64,000 nucleotides of DNA from contig JAKQDD010000236.1 in the NCBI GenBank assembly GCA_029556615.1, positions 1 through 64,000 on the forward strand, written 5' to 3'. A model generated the notes under the pieces. It was not told where the DNA came from. It searched no databases and saw nothing but the letters and a program-made list of their open reading frames with translations. Each line of letters starts with the position of its first letter. The stretch's first letter is position 1. Made by a program: the position numbers and the translations under genes. Of the stretch, positions 46,918 through 55,292 are shown piece by piece. Source of the DNA: Verrucomicrobiota bacterium. Lineage in GTDB: Bacteria; Verrucomicrobiota; Verrucomicrobiia; Limisphaerales; J093.

Positions 46918-48699
46918 AGAACGGGGTGGATCCTCATCCGCGGCCGCTACCGAACGGGTGGTCAACAGGCCACAAATCACCGCTCCGACCGTGATCATCA
47001 GTTCGCAATCGAGGTAGTGATTGTCCCGGCGCTTCTGAATCCACAGCACCTTGATCCGCCCCCGCGAATCCTCCCGTTCCTCCCGGACCTCCGCCGTCAT
47101 CTGGTCGATGTAGTCCCGCCCGGTCTTCTTCGGGATGGTCCACTGGCCGACTACCCCGTGCGTGAATAGCGCCAAGTGATCCTTCAGGCTGGGGTTGGAC
47201 CACTGGAAGAGCGGCAGATGTCGGCGCACCCGTGCCCGGCGGGTCCCCAGGCTCGGATCGACCAGCACCCGCCGCCACACCCGCCGGATGGTCTTGCCCG
47301 TGCGTGGGTCCTGGGAGAGGAACCACTCGGCGTCATCCCCTTTCATCGCCTTCCACCCGGTGGCCAGGCAGAACCGGTACACTTCCGAGGCTTTGAAACC
47401 AGTGTCGATCATGGCGTTGACCACCGGCACGCTCAGTTGTTTGCGGATTTCCTCGAGTTCCGACGTGGTGTTGCACCGGCCGTAGGCGAGCAGCCGACTG
47501 GCCCCGCCCATTCCGAACGCACGGGCCACCCAGAAGTAGTGTTCCCCGCCACGGGCCTGGCGGTCGGCGGCGAGGAACCGGGTCTTCTCCAACGGCCACG
47601 GATCGCCGAAGTCGTAGTCCCCCATCCGCTGCTGGAGGTAGTCATCCCCGGTGACCATCCACCGGTCGAGGTCCCACGGCTCGCCCAACGTCTCCGTGAC
47701 GAAGGTGAACATCGGTTCGATGTCGCCCTCGATCCGCATGGCGTCCACCGCCGCCAGGAACTCTTCGATGACGGACCGCCATTCAATCCAGTGCGGCAGG
47801 AGCGCGTTCCAGGTGTAGCTGACGCGGGAGCGCGGCGCGTTCGGGTTCTGGGGCACGAAGCGCCCGTGGTTCTCGATCCACCGCCGGTCAACCGGCGTAT
47901 CCTTAATCCGGTGCCCGCACCCGACGCACTCGAACCGGATCGTGTCCGCCAGCGCATCGAACCGCCACTTGCCTTCGGGCTTGGTGGTGTCATTCGAGTC
48001 CCACTTCAACTGCTCGAACGCGAGCGGTTGAAGTCGCTGGCAGGCCGGACACTCGAACTGCCACACACGCTGGTCCCCGGCGCGGTAGGCGGTGTCCATC
48101 GCGTCGCCCTTAGTGCCTGGCGTCGAGATGAGGAACCGACGTGAGTTCCAGAAGGACCGCGTGCGCTTCAAGACCATCTCCAACCGCCCCGGCGGGTAGT
48201 TGCGGACCTCGTCGGCGAAAAGCCACCGAATCGGTTTTGACTGGAGCCGAGCCTTCGAGCCGGACCATCCCGCGTAGAATGGCATCCCATCGAAGGCGAA
48301 CCCTGTGAGCGTCGGTTCTGCCATCCGTTCCTTGACCGGCCGGCAGGTCTCAAACGTCGGCGTCAGGCGGTCGCGGAGGAAGTCCCGGAGTTCATCCTTG
48401 GTGGCCGTCACCCACATGGCGGGGCCGGGGTCTTCGGCGATGGCCCAGCAGGCGCAGTTCATCACGGTCTGGGTCTTGGCGCTCTGGGCGGCGCATTGGA
48501 CGGCGATGTCCCGGACGGCGTTGTTGGCGAAGTCCTCCATGACGGGCTTCACCCACGGCGAAGCGTCAGAACGCCACCGGCCCGGCAGGGGCGAGGTCTC
48601 ATCGACCTGGACATGCTCTTCGCACCACTGCCACGGAGGCCGGCGGTCGGCGGGCTTGCAGGCCGAACAGAAACCTTCGAGGAACGGATGGCGCCTCAT
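46900..48699 (-). CDS. terminase large subunit (GpA family)
   Basis: The 599-residue packaging motor has an ATPase region with an adapted Walker A (AAQSAKTQT) and a Walker B (IRWLFADE), two CxxC pairs of a zinc-ribbon-like insertion (CPACQ and CVGCG), and a nuclease region (LAADRQARGGEHYFW). These fit the lambda GpA family, which packages DNA and cuts it at cos sites. The upstream 310 nt contain repeated GAGAACCG octamers that might be packaging or regulatory sites. The small subunit gene lies about 2.5 kb upstream, with four unrelated genes between. Confidence 0.92.
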   Translation of the reverse strand: MRRHPFLEGFCSACKPADRRPPWQWCEEHVQVDETSPLPGRWRSDASPWVKPVMEDFANNAVRDIAVQCAAQSAKTQTVMNCACWAIAEDPGPAMWVTATKDELRDFLRDRLTPTFETCRPVKERMAEPTLTGFAFDGMPFYAGWSGSKARLQSKPIRWLFADEVRNYPPGRLEMVLKRTRSFWNSRRFLISTPGTKGDAMDTAYRAGDQRVWQFECPACQRLQPLAFEQLKWDSNDTTKPEGKWRFDALADTIRFECVGCGHRIKDTPVDRRWIENHGRFVPQNPNAPRSRVSYTWNALLPHWIEWRSVIEEFLAAVDAMRIEGDIEPMFTFVTETLGEPWDLDRWMVTGDDYLQQRMGDYDFGDPWPLEKTRFLAADRQARGGEHYFWVARAFGMGGASRLLAYGRCNTTSELEEIRKQLSVPVVNAMIDTGFKASEVYRFCLATGWKAMKGDDAEWFLSQDPRTGKTIRRVWRRVLVDPSLGTRRARVRRHLPLFQWSNPSLKDHLALFTHGVVGQWTIPKKTGRDYIDQMTAEVREEREDSRGRIKVLWIQKRRDNHYLDCELMITVGAVICGLLTTRSVAAADEDPPRSRDIAT

Positions 48700-48719
48700 A
48701 CCTATGGCGCAATGTCCGG
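48700..48719 (-). promoter_or_regulatory. start-associated element before the terminase large subunit gene
   Basis: Minus strand CCGGACATTGCGCCATAGGT, directly followed by the ATG of the terminase gene at 48699. Confidence 0.7.
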
Positions 48720-49010
48720 AATCCTGCCCCTGGACCGTCGGCGAAAACTGCCTCGCCCCCGGTTCTCATCGGTTCTCGGGGCGGTTTGCGGGCGAAAGGA
48801 AGAAGCGGGAACCGGGGCCGGGTCGCCGCTTCCTGGTAGGTCAGGCGAGAAACTGTCAGGTCCCGCGGGCAGTAGGCTACCCCTGGAAGGCGGTCGAAAA
48901 CCGCTTCTACCCCGGTTCTCGCCTGATTTCGGGGCGGTTCTCGAAGCCAATCGACGACGCAAGAAGGCCCCCGGTTTCCCGAGGGCCGTGGTCGCAGGCG
49001 AGGTCGCCGC
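48720..49010. repeat. noncoding stretch with four GAGAACCG octamers
   Basis: This stretch upstream of the terminase gene has an open minus frame of 86 codons (48962-48702), but the product is low-complexity Arg/Pro/Ser and looks non-coding. The octamer GAGAACCG occurs four times on the minus strand (48767-48760, 48777-48770, 48920-48913, 48942-48935), once more upstream of the ParB-like gene at 54789-54782. It could be a packaging (cos-related) site or a protein-binding array. Confidence 0.5.
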
Positions 49011-49370
49011 CTACTTCGCCGCCATCAGGTCGAAGGCGCGGCGGAAGAACCGGGCCCGGCCCGTGATCCGGCGCACGATCTTCACCGCCTGCGCCTCCGC
49101 CAGCTTGAAGGTCGCCGCCAATTCCTTGGCGATGTCCTCCTTCTCCTTCCCGGAGAGGTGGAGGAACGTAACGAACCCGCTCTTGCTCTCCTTCAACTCG
49201 GCCACCGTGGTCGGCAGCCGGTCCGCCGGTTCCTCATCCTTCTCGACCTTCGCCGCCGACTCCTTCTTGGCCTTGGGCGCTTTCGCCTTGCCGTTGGGCA
49301 CGGGGGCCGGGGCCGGGGTCTGCGGTTGGGTCTTCGCCGTTTCCTTCGCTGCGTCTTTGTTGTTCTTCAT
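49011..49370 (-). CDS. phage protein with Lys/Ala-rich N-terminus
   Basis: The 119-residue product has a disordered N-terminal half (KDAAKETAKTQPQTPAPAPV) and a helical C-terminal half (LSGKEKEDIAKELAATFKLA, then KIVRRITGRARFFRRAF) that is basic and could bind nucleic acid. No family recognised. It lies between the RadC-like gene and the terminase leader. Confidence 0.6.
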   Translation of the reverse strand: MKNNKDAAKETAKTQPQTPAPAPVPNGKAKAPKAKKESAAKVEKDEEPADRLPTTVAELKESKSGFVTFLHLSGKEKEDIAKELAATFKLAEAQAVKIVRRITGRARFFRRAFDLMAAK

Positions 49371-49486
49371 ACTGTGCTCCGTTTTGGTTTTGTTGTTATT
49401 CCGCTCCGATCGTGAGCCTCGCTACGGTGGAGCGGGCCGAGGTGTCCACGGGAAAACCGAAAATCCCTCAGCGCCGTCGAATCGGT

Positions 49487-49963
49487 TCATTGGAAGTAGC
49501 CCATCTCGCGCAAGGATACCCAGGGCCGAGGCCGGTCAGGTTCGGGCCGGCCGACCACGACATGATCGACAACTTCGATCTTGAGCAATTGGCCCGCCCG
49601 CATCAGGTCCCGCGTCACGCGGATGTCATTTTCACTCGGGTCCGGGCAACCCGATGGGTGGTTGTGCGCGAGAACCAGCGCGGCGGCGGATCGTATGATG
49701 GCCGTGCGGAAGACTTCCCTGGGGGAACTTAGGACGCTGTCCATCGTCCCCATCGCCACTAGGTGGAAGCCCGTCGCCCGGCGGCGGGTATTGAGATGGA
49801 TGGCGACCAGGCACTCACACTCGGGATTGTACCAACTCGCCGTGGACACATTGGCCACCCAGTATTCATAGATGCGCTCGGGGCAATCGCAGCAGGGAAT
49901 AGGTAGCGGCAGTTCCCGGAGCCGGATCACACGGAACTCGTGGTTGTCCTTCATGGCGCTCAC
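49487..49963 (-). CDS. RadC-like JAB-domain protein
   Basis: The 158-residue protein has the JAB/MPN metal site of RadC-type proteins: HNHPSGCPDPSENDIRVTRD, with the two His, the Ser and the Asp expected. The family was once linked to repair but its role is not settled; members are common in mobile elements. Most of the other RadC domain (helix-hairpin-helix) is missing. The first start is GTG 49963, which overlaps the upstream stop by 4 nt; ATG 49954 is a close alternative. Confidence 0.85.
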   Translation of the reverse strand: MSAMKDNHEFRVIRLRELPLPIPCCDCPERIYEYWVANVSTASWYNPECECLVAIHLNTRRRATGFHLVAMGTMDSVLSSPREVFRTAIIRSAAALVLAHNHPSGCPDPSENDIRVTRDLMRAGQLLKIEVVDHVVVGRPEPDRPRPWVSLREMGYFQ

Positions 49964-50391
49964 AGGGGAATGAAGCCTTGGTTGTGGATGCGGATCGCCT
50001 CATCGTAGGCCGCTTCAATCACGCCTTGGAGCGTGTCGCAGTACACGTCCCGCTGGCAGGCCAGGACCATCTCGGAGGGCTTGCGGTCGCGGTGCCCCTC
50101 GATCAGCCAGACGGTGTAGGTGTCGTCGGGTTCGTAGGCGATGATCAGCGTCCACGCCCGACCACGCTTCCCGTTGACCCGGCATTGCAGGCCCACCTCG
50201 TGGTCCACGAATCCCTGGCCGTTTTCGGACACCAGCCGGGAAGGCCGGCTGGACCGGCATTCGCCGAGGGCTTCGGCGCAGCGGTAGCTGAACGCGCTCG
50301 CGCCGATGTAGGTGAAGGCCCCGCGTAATCCCAGGCCGCCCGCTTGCGCGATGATCGCCTGGACCGTCTCTGGCAGTGATTCGACTTTCAT
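49960..50391 (-). CDS. phage protein of unknown function
   Basis: The 143-residue product begins MKVESLPETVQAIIAQAGGL and shows an alpha/beta pattern with Cys and Trp residues (RGRAWTLIIAYEPDDTYTVW). No motif recognised. Its stop overlaps the start of the RadC-like gene by 4 nt, so the two are likely translated together. Confidence 0.6.
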   Translation of the reverse strand: MKVESLPETVQAIIAQAGGLGLRGAFTYIGASAFSYRCAEALGECRSSRPSRLVSENGQGFVDHEVGLQCRVNGKRGRAWTLIIAYEPDDTYTVWLIEGHRDRKPSEMVLACQRDVYCDTLQGVIEAAYDEAIRIHNQGFIPL

Positions 50392-50478
50392 CGGCGAGCG
50401 TATAGGTTGCGCGCCGATGAAAGGTCCAGTGGCGATCAGCCTTATGCGCTCGCGTCGGAAATGCTGATGGGAATGTCG

Positions 50479-51054
50479 CTAACTTCGGAGGGCATCACGC
50501 AGAAGATCGAGTCTCCTATCCAGCAGGTGATGGGAGAAGTCGGCGAGCCTCCGATGTTGGTCACCCCTGGTCTGAAAGACCGCGTGCGGCTCATTGAAGC
50601 CGAAGCCAAACATGCGATCTGGTTGTCCTGAAACCGTAAGGCATCTGGCCATGAATGCGCGCATCTCTCGATTCGTGAAAAGCAGAATGCAGGCGCGGTA
50701 CCAGGTGGCGGTCACCCGCTTTGTCCTTCCACGATCCGGGGCATAGAGTCCGAAGAGCAGGATGAAGTCTGCCTCGCCAGGCACCGGGAACCTGTTGAAC
50801 CAGGTACGGTGAGCAAAGCGCTTGGTTGCCTCTCGCTTGGGTTCATCTCCTCCGTAGGTTCGGGACGCCTTGACTTGGAATGTTATCACGTGATTGGGAC
50901 CAGATCCCTGCTTCTTGAGCAAGGCTAGGTCAATGCCCTTCTCCTGACGGGAGGCAGGGATTAGCACCGAATACCCCTGGCTCTTGGGGAAGAATCTCTG
51001 AAGCCGTTCGGCGATCAGGAACTCGGGCCACTGTAGGAAGAACACCGGGTCCAT
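50479..51054 (-). CDS. PD-(D/E)XK nuclease-like protein
   Basis: From ATG 51054 the 191-residue protein has a pattern typical of restriction-enzyme-fold nucleases: a helix, then KGIDLALLKK with an Asp, then a strand ending in VITFQVKAS with the QxK part. The first acidic residue is less clear. It has visibly lower G+C than its neighbours and interrupts the run of terminase genes, so it was probably acquired separately. In-frame ATGs at 51144 and 51183 are alternatives, but only the 51054 one has a fair ribosome site (AGGAA). It may be a defence or exclusion nuclease. Confidence 0.6.
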   Translation of the reverse strand: MDPVFFLQWPEFLIAERLQRFFPKSQGYSVLIPASRQEKGIDLALLKKQGSGPNHVITFQVKASRTYGGDEPKREATKRFAHRTWFNRFPVPGEADFILLFGLYAPDRGRTKRVTATWYRACILLFTNREMRAFMARCLTVSGQPDRMFGFGFNEPHAVFQTRGDQHRRLADFSHHLLDRRLDLLRDALRS

Positions 51055-51205
51055 GTGATTCAGGTTCCTGGGGAACTGCCCGTTTCGGAGCGGTGCAGGA
51101 GAATCATCGGCCAATCCATTCGCATGGGTGGCCGTAATAGACATAGAATGCCGCATCGTCAATCGCCCAGATGAGCCTGCCACGAACAGGATTCGGACCT
51201 GACGT

Positions 51206-51853
51206 TCAGGGGCCTTGCACCTCCCGCCACTGGCTCAACCGTTCATCCAGCGTGTGCAGTTGCTTCAGGATGTCGTCCTCTTCCTCCTTCAGCCGGGACT
51301 CGATCACGGGGACTGGTTGGCCTTCGAGTGAAGGGGCAGTGCGGTGGATGCGCGTCACCACCTTGCGGATGGCCGCGCCGAGTTCCGCCCCCAGGTGCGT
51401 CACCTCCTCGACCGGGATGAGTTCGCGCTTCAGGTTGCGGAGTTCGACCTTCAACTTGGCGTTCTGCAGAATGATGTGCTGGGCGCGTTCCTGGTCGTAG
51501 TTGACCAGCGACCGCTCGGGCGACTCGAACATCCACCGCAGGAGTGCGCCCAGGTACACCCGGCTGCCCCGGAACGCGGAGCATCCCTGGCGCTTGGCGT
51601 GTTTGATGGTCGAGATGGGGATGCCGGTCGCCGCGGCGCACGCGCCGATGCTGTCGTAGGCGTCGAGCATGACGCGCGAACGCTCGCCCTCGCGGTAGTA
51701 CCGCAGCAGGCCCTGAATGGTGGGGACAAGCTGATACTGGCCGTTGACCGGTTTGGGGAACCAGCCCTCGGCGGAGAGTTCCCGCAACCGGCGATCCGTC
51801 AGGCCGGACAACTTGACCAGTTGCTCGACCGAGATGGCGCCCGCGTCGGCCAT
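51206..51853 (-). CDS. terminase small subunit (Nu1-like)
   Basis: From ATG 51853 the product has 215 residues. The N-terminal part has a winged-helix pattern (LVKLSGLTDRRLRELSAEGW), a second block (STIKHAKRQGCSAF then GALLRWMF) resembles the Nu1 family, and the C-terminal half is coiled coil that would bind the large subunit. It recognises the packaging site on phage DNA. It lies two bases after the methyltransferase gene and about 2.5 kb upstream of the large subunit gene. Confidence 0.78.
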   Translation of the reverse strand: MADAGAISVEQLVKLSGLTDRRLRELSAEGWFPKPVNGQYQLVPTIQGLLRYYREGERSRVMLDAYDSIGACAAATGIPISTIKHAKRQGCSAFRGSRVYLGALLRWMFESPERSLVNYDQERAQHIILQNAKLKVELRNLKRELIPVEEVTHLGAELGAAIRKVVTRIHRTAPSLEGQPVPVIESRLKEEEDDILKQLHTLDERLSQWREVQGP

Positions 51854-51855
51854 GA

Positions 51856-52524
51856 TCAGCGTTCGGGTGCCGCCAGAATCCACCCGATGAACTCGCCGAC
51901 CTGGAAGAAGGGCCGCGCCTCGGCGGGCAGCATCAGCGGATCGAGCGGGCGCTGATACCCCGCGAGCGAAAGTTCCTTGCGCAGGATGTCATCGGGCCGG
52001 GCGCCGACGGCGAGCTTCTGCTGAAGCGTGAGGCGGCTGAACGCCGTCCCCACGTACCCCGGCGGCATCTGGACCTTGTCCACGATCACCAGCGCCCCGC
52101 CCGGCTTGGTGAGGGCTTGCAGTCGGCGGAGGAACGCCGCCCGCGTGTCCACGGGCAGGAACATCAGGACCAGGAAGCACACGGCGAAATCGAAGGGCTG
52201 ATACTCGAACGTCACCGCGTCGGCGACGGCCAACTCCGGCGGTCCCTGGTAGCGGTCCGCCATCTCCCGGCTCTCCTCAATGGCGGTGAACTTCGCCTGG
52301 CGCTGGTCGAGCGTTTCCTGCAACGCCAGCCCGATGTTCCCCGTCGAGGCCCCGATGTCGTACACCACACCACCCCGCGGAATGTAGTGCCGACCGAAGT
52401 GGGCCACCGCGTTCGTCGCGAGGTCATACCAAGGCAACTGTTCCTTCACGTGGCGGTCGAAGTGCTTCGCCACCGCGCGGCTGCGGAACGTCCAGTGCCG
52501 GGGGATTTCAAGCGAGGATTTCAT
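51856..52524 (-). CDS. class I SAM-dependent methyltransferase
   Basis: The 222-residue protein has a clear SAM-binding motif I (VVYDIGASTGNIGLAL) and an acidic post-I residue (FTAIEESREM); the rest of the fold follows (FDFAVCFLVLMFLPVD). The pattern resembles the tRNA cmo5U (CmoA) group and relatives, whose phage members may act on small molecules, tRNA or DNA. The substrate is not known. It overlaps the C5 methyltransferase gene by 17 nt. Confidence 0.8.
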   Translation of the reverse strand: MKSSLEIPRHWTFRSRAVAKHFDRHVKEQLPWYDLATNAVAHFGRHYIPRGGVVYDIGASTGNIGLALQETLDQRQAKFTAIEESREMADRYQGPPELAVADAVTFEYQPFDFAVCFLVLMFLPVDTRAAFLRRLQALTKPGGALVIVDKVQMPPGYVGTAFSRLTLQQKLAVGARPDDILRKELSLAGYQRPLDPLMLPAEARPFFQVGEFIGWILAAPER

Positions 52525-53863
52525 CGCGGATGGTCCGGGCGATGTGGCTCATCATTACGGGAGGCACCGCCCGCCCGAGGCGCTCCCACTGCTGCGAGTA
52601 GGTGCCGGTCAGGATGAAGTCGTCGGGGAAAGCGCAGATGCGCTTCAACTCGGCGATGGTCAGCTTCCGTTTCTCCGTCGGATGCGTAACGCTGGCGATC
52701 CCCGGATGCCCGTGCGCCGCGCAGATCGTCGGGCACGGCTGGTCGGGATGCGGCCGCACCAAGTTGAAGTACCGATCCGATGCCTGGCCCGGTTTGAGTT
52801 TGTCCCATTCCCGGCCCACGGCGTAGCCGCTCATGTCCACTTCGAACTGGTTCGGCTTGGTCCCCAGGATCGTCGGGCACGGTTGGTCGAGGTCATACTC
52901 CCGTCCCTTTTCGTCGAACGCCGCCCCCGTGCCGCCCTTCAACCGCGCCTCGATCAGCATGGATTGCGTCTGCGTCGCCAGCACTGCGGGCGCCGGGCCA
53001 TCCGTCAGGTCCTTACCCTCCGCCCAACCATTCCCCTGCGGCCCTTGGATGACCTTCGCCTCGACCAATTCGAGGCCCTGGTGGCTGGTGACCGGGTTGT
53101 AGGAGCGTCCGGCGCTGACCGTCGGGCTGGGCGCGTCCGCCGACTTCCACGCCGGGCCGTACTTGCCGCGCACGATCCACGGCAGTGCCTCGCGCAGGCT
53201 GTAGCGGTAGGGCAACGGCTTCGGGAACACAGGCTCCCGGCCCAGGTCCTCGCGCACGCCGATGAAGATGGTCCGTTGCCGCGCCTGCGGGACGCCGAGC
53301 CACTGCGCGTCGAGAACCTTCACGCCGACCCGGTAGCCGCACGCCTTGAGTTTGGCCAGGATTTCGAGGAAGTAGCCCTTGGCCACACCCTTCACCAACC
53401 CGCTCACGTTCTCCGCTACGAACACGCGGGGCTTCAATCCATCGAGCAATCGGACGTACTCGAAGAACAGGTCGTCCACCCGCTGGACCGTGTCACTGTA
53501 GGGCTTGGCCTTCCCCCAGTGCTTCTCCCGCTTCCCCGCGGTGCTGAAGGAAGCGCAGGGCGGCGACCCTTCCAGCACGTCGATCTCGCCAACCTTGAGG
53601 CCCGTCGCCGCGAGAATCTCCGCCGGCTGGACCTTGCGAATGTCCCGCGTGTCGAGCGGCGTCATCGGATTGTTGGCCCGGTACACCGCGGCCGCCGCCG
53701 GGATGAACTCGCTCGCCCACACGACGCGGTAGCCCGCCATCTTGAACCCGAGGCATGAACCGCCGCACCCGCTGAACGTGGACACCACGCGCAGGCCGTT
53801 GTCGGGGACGGCGGCGATCTCCGCCATGCTGGGGACGCGGTAGGGAGGTTTCTCAGTCTTCAC
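52508..53863 (-). CDS. DNA (cytosine-5) methyltransferase
   Basis: The 451-residue enzyme shows the ordered C5-methyltransferase motifs: motif I FSGCGGSCLGFKMAGY, motif IV GSPPCASFSTAG with the catalytic Cys, motif VI FVAENVSGL, and motif VIII QARQRTIFIGV. It methylates cytosine in a site that cannot be read from the sequence. There is no cognate restriction gene next to it, so it most likely protects phage DNA from host enzymes or alters gene control. The long target-recognition region lies between motifs VIII and IX. Confidence 0.92.
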   Translation of the reverse strand: MKTEKPPYRVPSMAEIAAVPDNGLRVVSTFSGCGGSCLGFKMAGYRVVWASEFIPAAAAVYRANNPMTPLDTRDIRKVQPAEILAATGLKVGEIDVLEGSPPCASFSTAGKREKHWGKAKPYSDTVQRVDDLFFEYVRLLDGLKPRVFVAENVSGLVKGVAKGYFLEILAKLKACGYRVGVKVLDAQWLGVPQARQRTIFIGVREDLGREPVFPKPLPYRYSLREALPWIVRGKYGPAWKSADAPSPTVSAGRSYNPVTSHQGLELVEAKVIQGPQGNGWAEGKDLTDGPAPAVLATQTQSMLIEARLKGGTGAAFDEKGREYDLDQPCPTILGTKPNQFEVDMSGYAVGREWDKLKPGQASDRYFNLVRPHPDQPCPTICAAHGHPGIASVTHPTEKRKLTIAELKRICAFPDDFILTGTYSQQWERLGRAVPPVMMSHIARTIRDEILA

Positions 53864-54143
53864 GGCACAGGTTCAGGATGGCGAGGGCCACGGCGGATGC
53901 GCCGCACCAGCGCTGCTCATAGCGGTGTTGGATTTCGACCTCGCGCGCCCGGTCGAGTGCGGGCAGCCCCGCCCGCGCCTTCAGGGCCTGCGCCTGGTGC
54001 GACAGGCACACGCGGGAAACCAGCAACGCCGCCAGCGCATCGTCGATCCCGTCGATGGCATGGCGGAGGGCGAGCAGGTCGGCGTTGGGCGCGGGCACGT
54101 TCACGACGGCTTCCCGGACCACCGGAACGCGCATTTTGGGCAC
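53853..54143 (-). CDS. short chorismate-mutase-like (AroQ-type) protein
   Basis: In 96 residues it keeps the AroQ pattern: Arg27 (LRHAIDGIDD), Arg44, Lys55, Asp64, Arg67 and Glu68. The spacings between these (17, 11, 9, 3, 1) are the same as between Arg11, Arg28, Lys39, Asp48, Arg51 and Glu52 of the E. coli enzyme. The protein ends before the position of the last active-site residue (Gln88), so the third helix is short. It may still catalyse the chorismate to prephenate step, or only keep the fold. It overlaps the start of the C5 methyltransferase gene. Confidence 0.68.
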   Translation of the reverse strand: MPKMRVPVVREAVVNVPAPNADLLALRHAIDGIDDALAALLVSRVCLSHQAQALKARAGLPALDRAREVEIQHRYEQRWCGASAVALAILNLCRED

Positions 54144-54676
54144 TGGAACTCGGTGGGGACGTTTTCATCCACGGACTTGAAGTCCTCCGGCGGCGTCGGC
54201 TCGGGCGGACCGGCCAGCAGGCCCGCCAGGGCATTCGCGTCGAAGCCGGTCAGGTCGAGGTCGAAGTCCGCCGCCTTCAACTCGCCCAGGACGCCCTTCA
54301 ATGCGGCGCTGTCCGCTTCCGCCAACTCCGCCAGCCGGTTGTCGGCGACCAGGTGCGCCCACTCATCCGCGTCGGTGGCGAACTCCTGGAAGTCCACGGG
54401 CACAGCGGCCAACCCGAGGACCTTCGCGGCCTCATAGCGTCCGTGGCCCGACACGATGAAACCCGACCGCTTCGACACCACGATGGGCGACCGCCAACCC
54501 TGGTGGGCGATCACCTTCGCGAGCAAGGCAACCTGCGCCTGCGGGTGTTGGTTCGGATTGCGAGGGTTCGGGACCAGCTTTTCGAGCGGGACCAGTTCGT
54601 CGAAGGCGCAATTTACCGGGGGTCCCGAGGGTACCGGCGGAACTGCTGCGCGTTTTTTCGGTTTTCGTTCGTTCAT
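54101..54676 (-). CDS. ParB/Srx-type nuclease-domain protein
   Basis: From ATG 54676 the product has 191 residues. It has the ParB N-terminal pattern (LVPLEKLVPNPRNPNQHPQA and VVSKRSGFIVSGHGRYEAAK with the GHGR core) and a C-terminal zinc-ribbon end (CPKCAFRW). Phage members of this group often sit next to DNA methyltransferase genes and may bind or nick DNA. The frame is open to GTG 54901, right after a start-associated element; that version would add 75 low-complexity residues. The choice of start is open. Confidence 0.78.
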   Translation of the reverse strand: MNERKPKKRAAVPPVPSGPPVNCAFDELVPLEKLVPNPRNPNQHPQAQVALLAKVIAHQGWRSPIVVSKRSGFIVSGHGRYEAAKVLGLAAVPVDFQEFATDADEWAHLVADNRLAELAEADSAALKGVLGELKAADFDLDLTGFDANALAGLLAGPPEPTPPEDFKSVDENVPTEFQCPKCAFRWSGKPS

Positions 54677-54797
54677 GTGCGTTGTCGGCGCTGGCGCCAC
54701 ACCTGCTGGCCACCGGGGGCGGAAAGGAGACTTCCTACCCCCGCCAGCGGTCGTCGCTGGTCGGCTCTCCGCGTTCTCTGCCGGTTCTCGTGCACTT

Positions 54798-55292
54798 TCA
54801 CTCGGCGCAACGTGTCGCCCTACTGCCCGCGTCCCCCGGCGGCTTCTCGCCTGCTGAGGCAGCCGCTCGGGCCGGGGTCGAGTCGGCGACTTGGCCCTCA
54901 CCTAAGGCGTGATGTCCCGAATCGCGCCAGTTCCAGGCCCGCTGCTGTGCCCGGTTGCGCCACCCAAGCAGCCGGCTCATTTCGCTGGTGATGGCCGAAA
55001 GCTCGCTTCGACTCACCCCGCAGCGGGTGGCCAGTTTCCGAAGCGAGGGACTGCCCGCGAAGTAGCCCGGCGACAGCACCCAGGCCAGGGCAATGACGCG
55101 CAGCGCCACCTTGTCGAGGCGGACTTCCTGACGGGTGTTGGGCAGGAGCAGTTGGAGGAGACGGGCGGCGACATCGGCCAGGCGCTGATCATCCCGACCC
55201 TCTCGCATGTCCTGATCGAGCCGTTCGCAGAGGGCCTCCCAGTCGAAGCCAACCCCCACCATGTCCAGAGGCGTGTACCGGTCATCATTCAT
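54798..55292 (-). CDS. HTH-containing phage protein of unknown function
   Basis: The 164-residue protein has a helix-turn-helix-like part (LRKLATRCGVSRSELSAITS) after a helical N-terminal region. The C-terminal 50 residues are low complexity and coincide with a start-associated element and a GAGAACCG octamer, so this end may be a by-product of DNA with another role. It overlaps the nuclease gene upstream by 8 nt. A DNA-binding or replication-accessory role is possible. Confidence 0.6.
   Translation of the reverse strand: MNDDRYTPLDMVGVGFDWEALCERLDQDMREGRDDQRLADVAARLLQLLLPNTRQEVRLDKVALRVIALAWVLSPGYFAGSPSLRKLATRCGVSRSELSAITSEMSRLLGWRNRAQQRAWNWRDSGHHALGEGQVADSTPARAAASAGEKPPGDAGSRATRCAE
54900..54919 (-). 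promoter_or_regulatory. start-associated element upstream of the ParB-like gene
   Basis: Minus strand CGGGACATCACGCCTTAGGT. The last G and T are part of the GTG at 54901-54899 of the long ParB-like frame. It is inside the tail of the HTH gene. Confidence 0.55.

Noticed and set aside
48702..48962. 86-codon minus-strand frame before the terminase gene as a real gene
   Set aside because: The product is low-complexity Arg/Pro/Ser, and the DNA is better explained by octamer repeats and the start-associated element.
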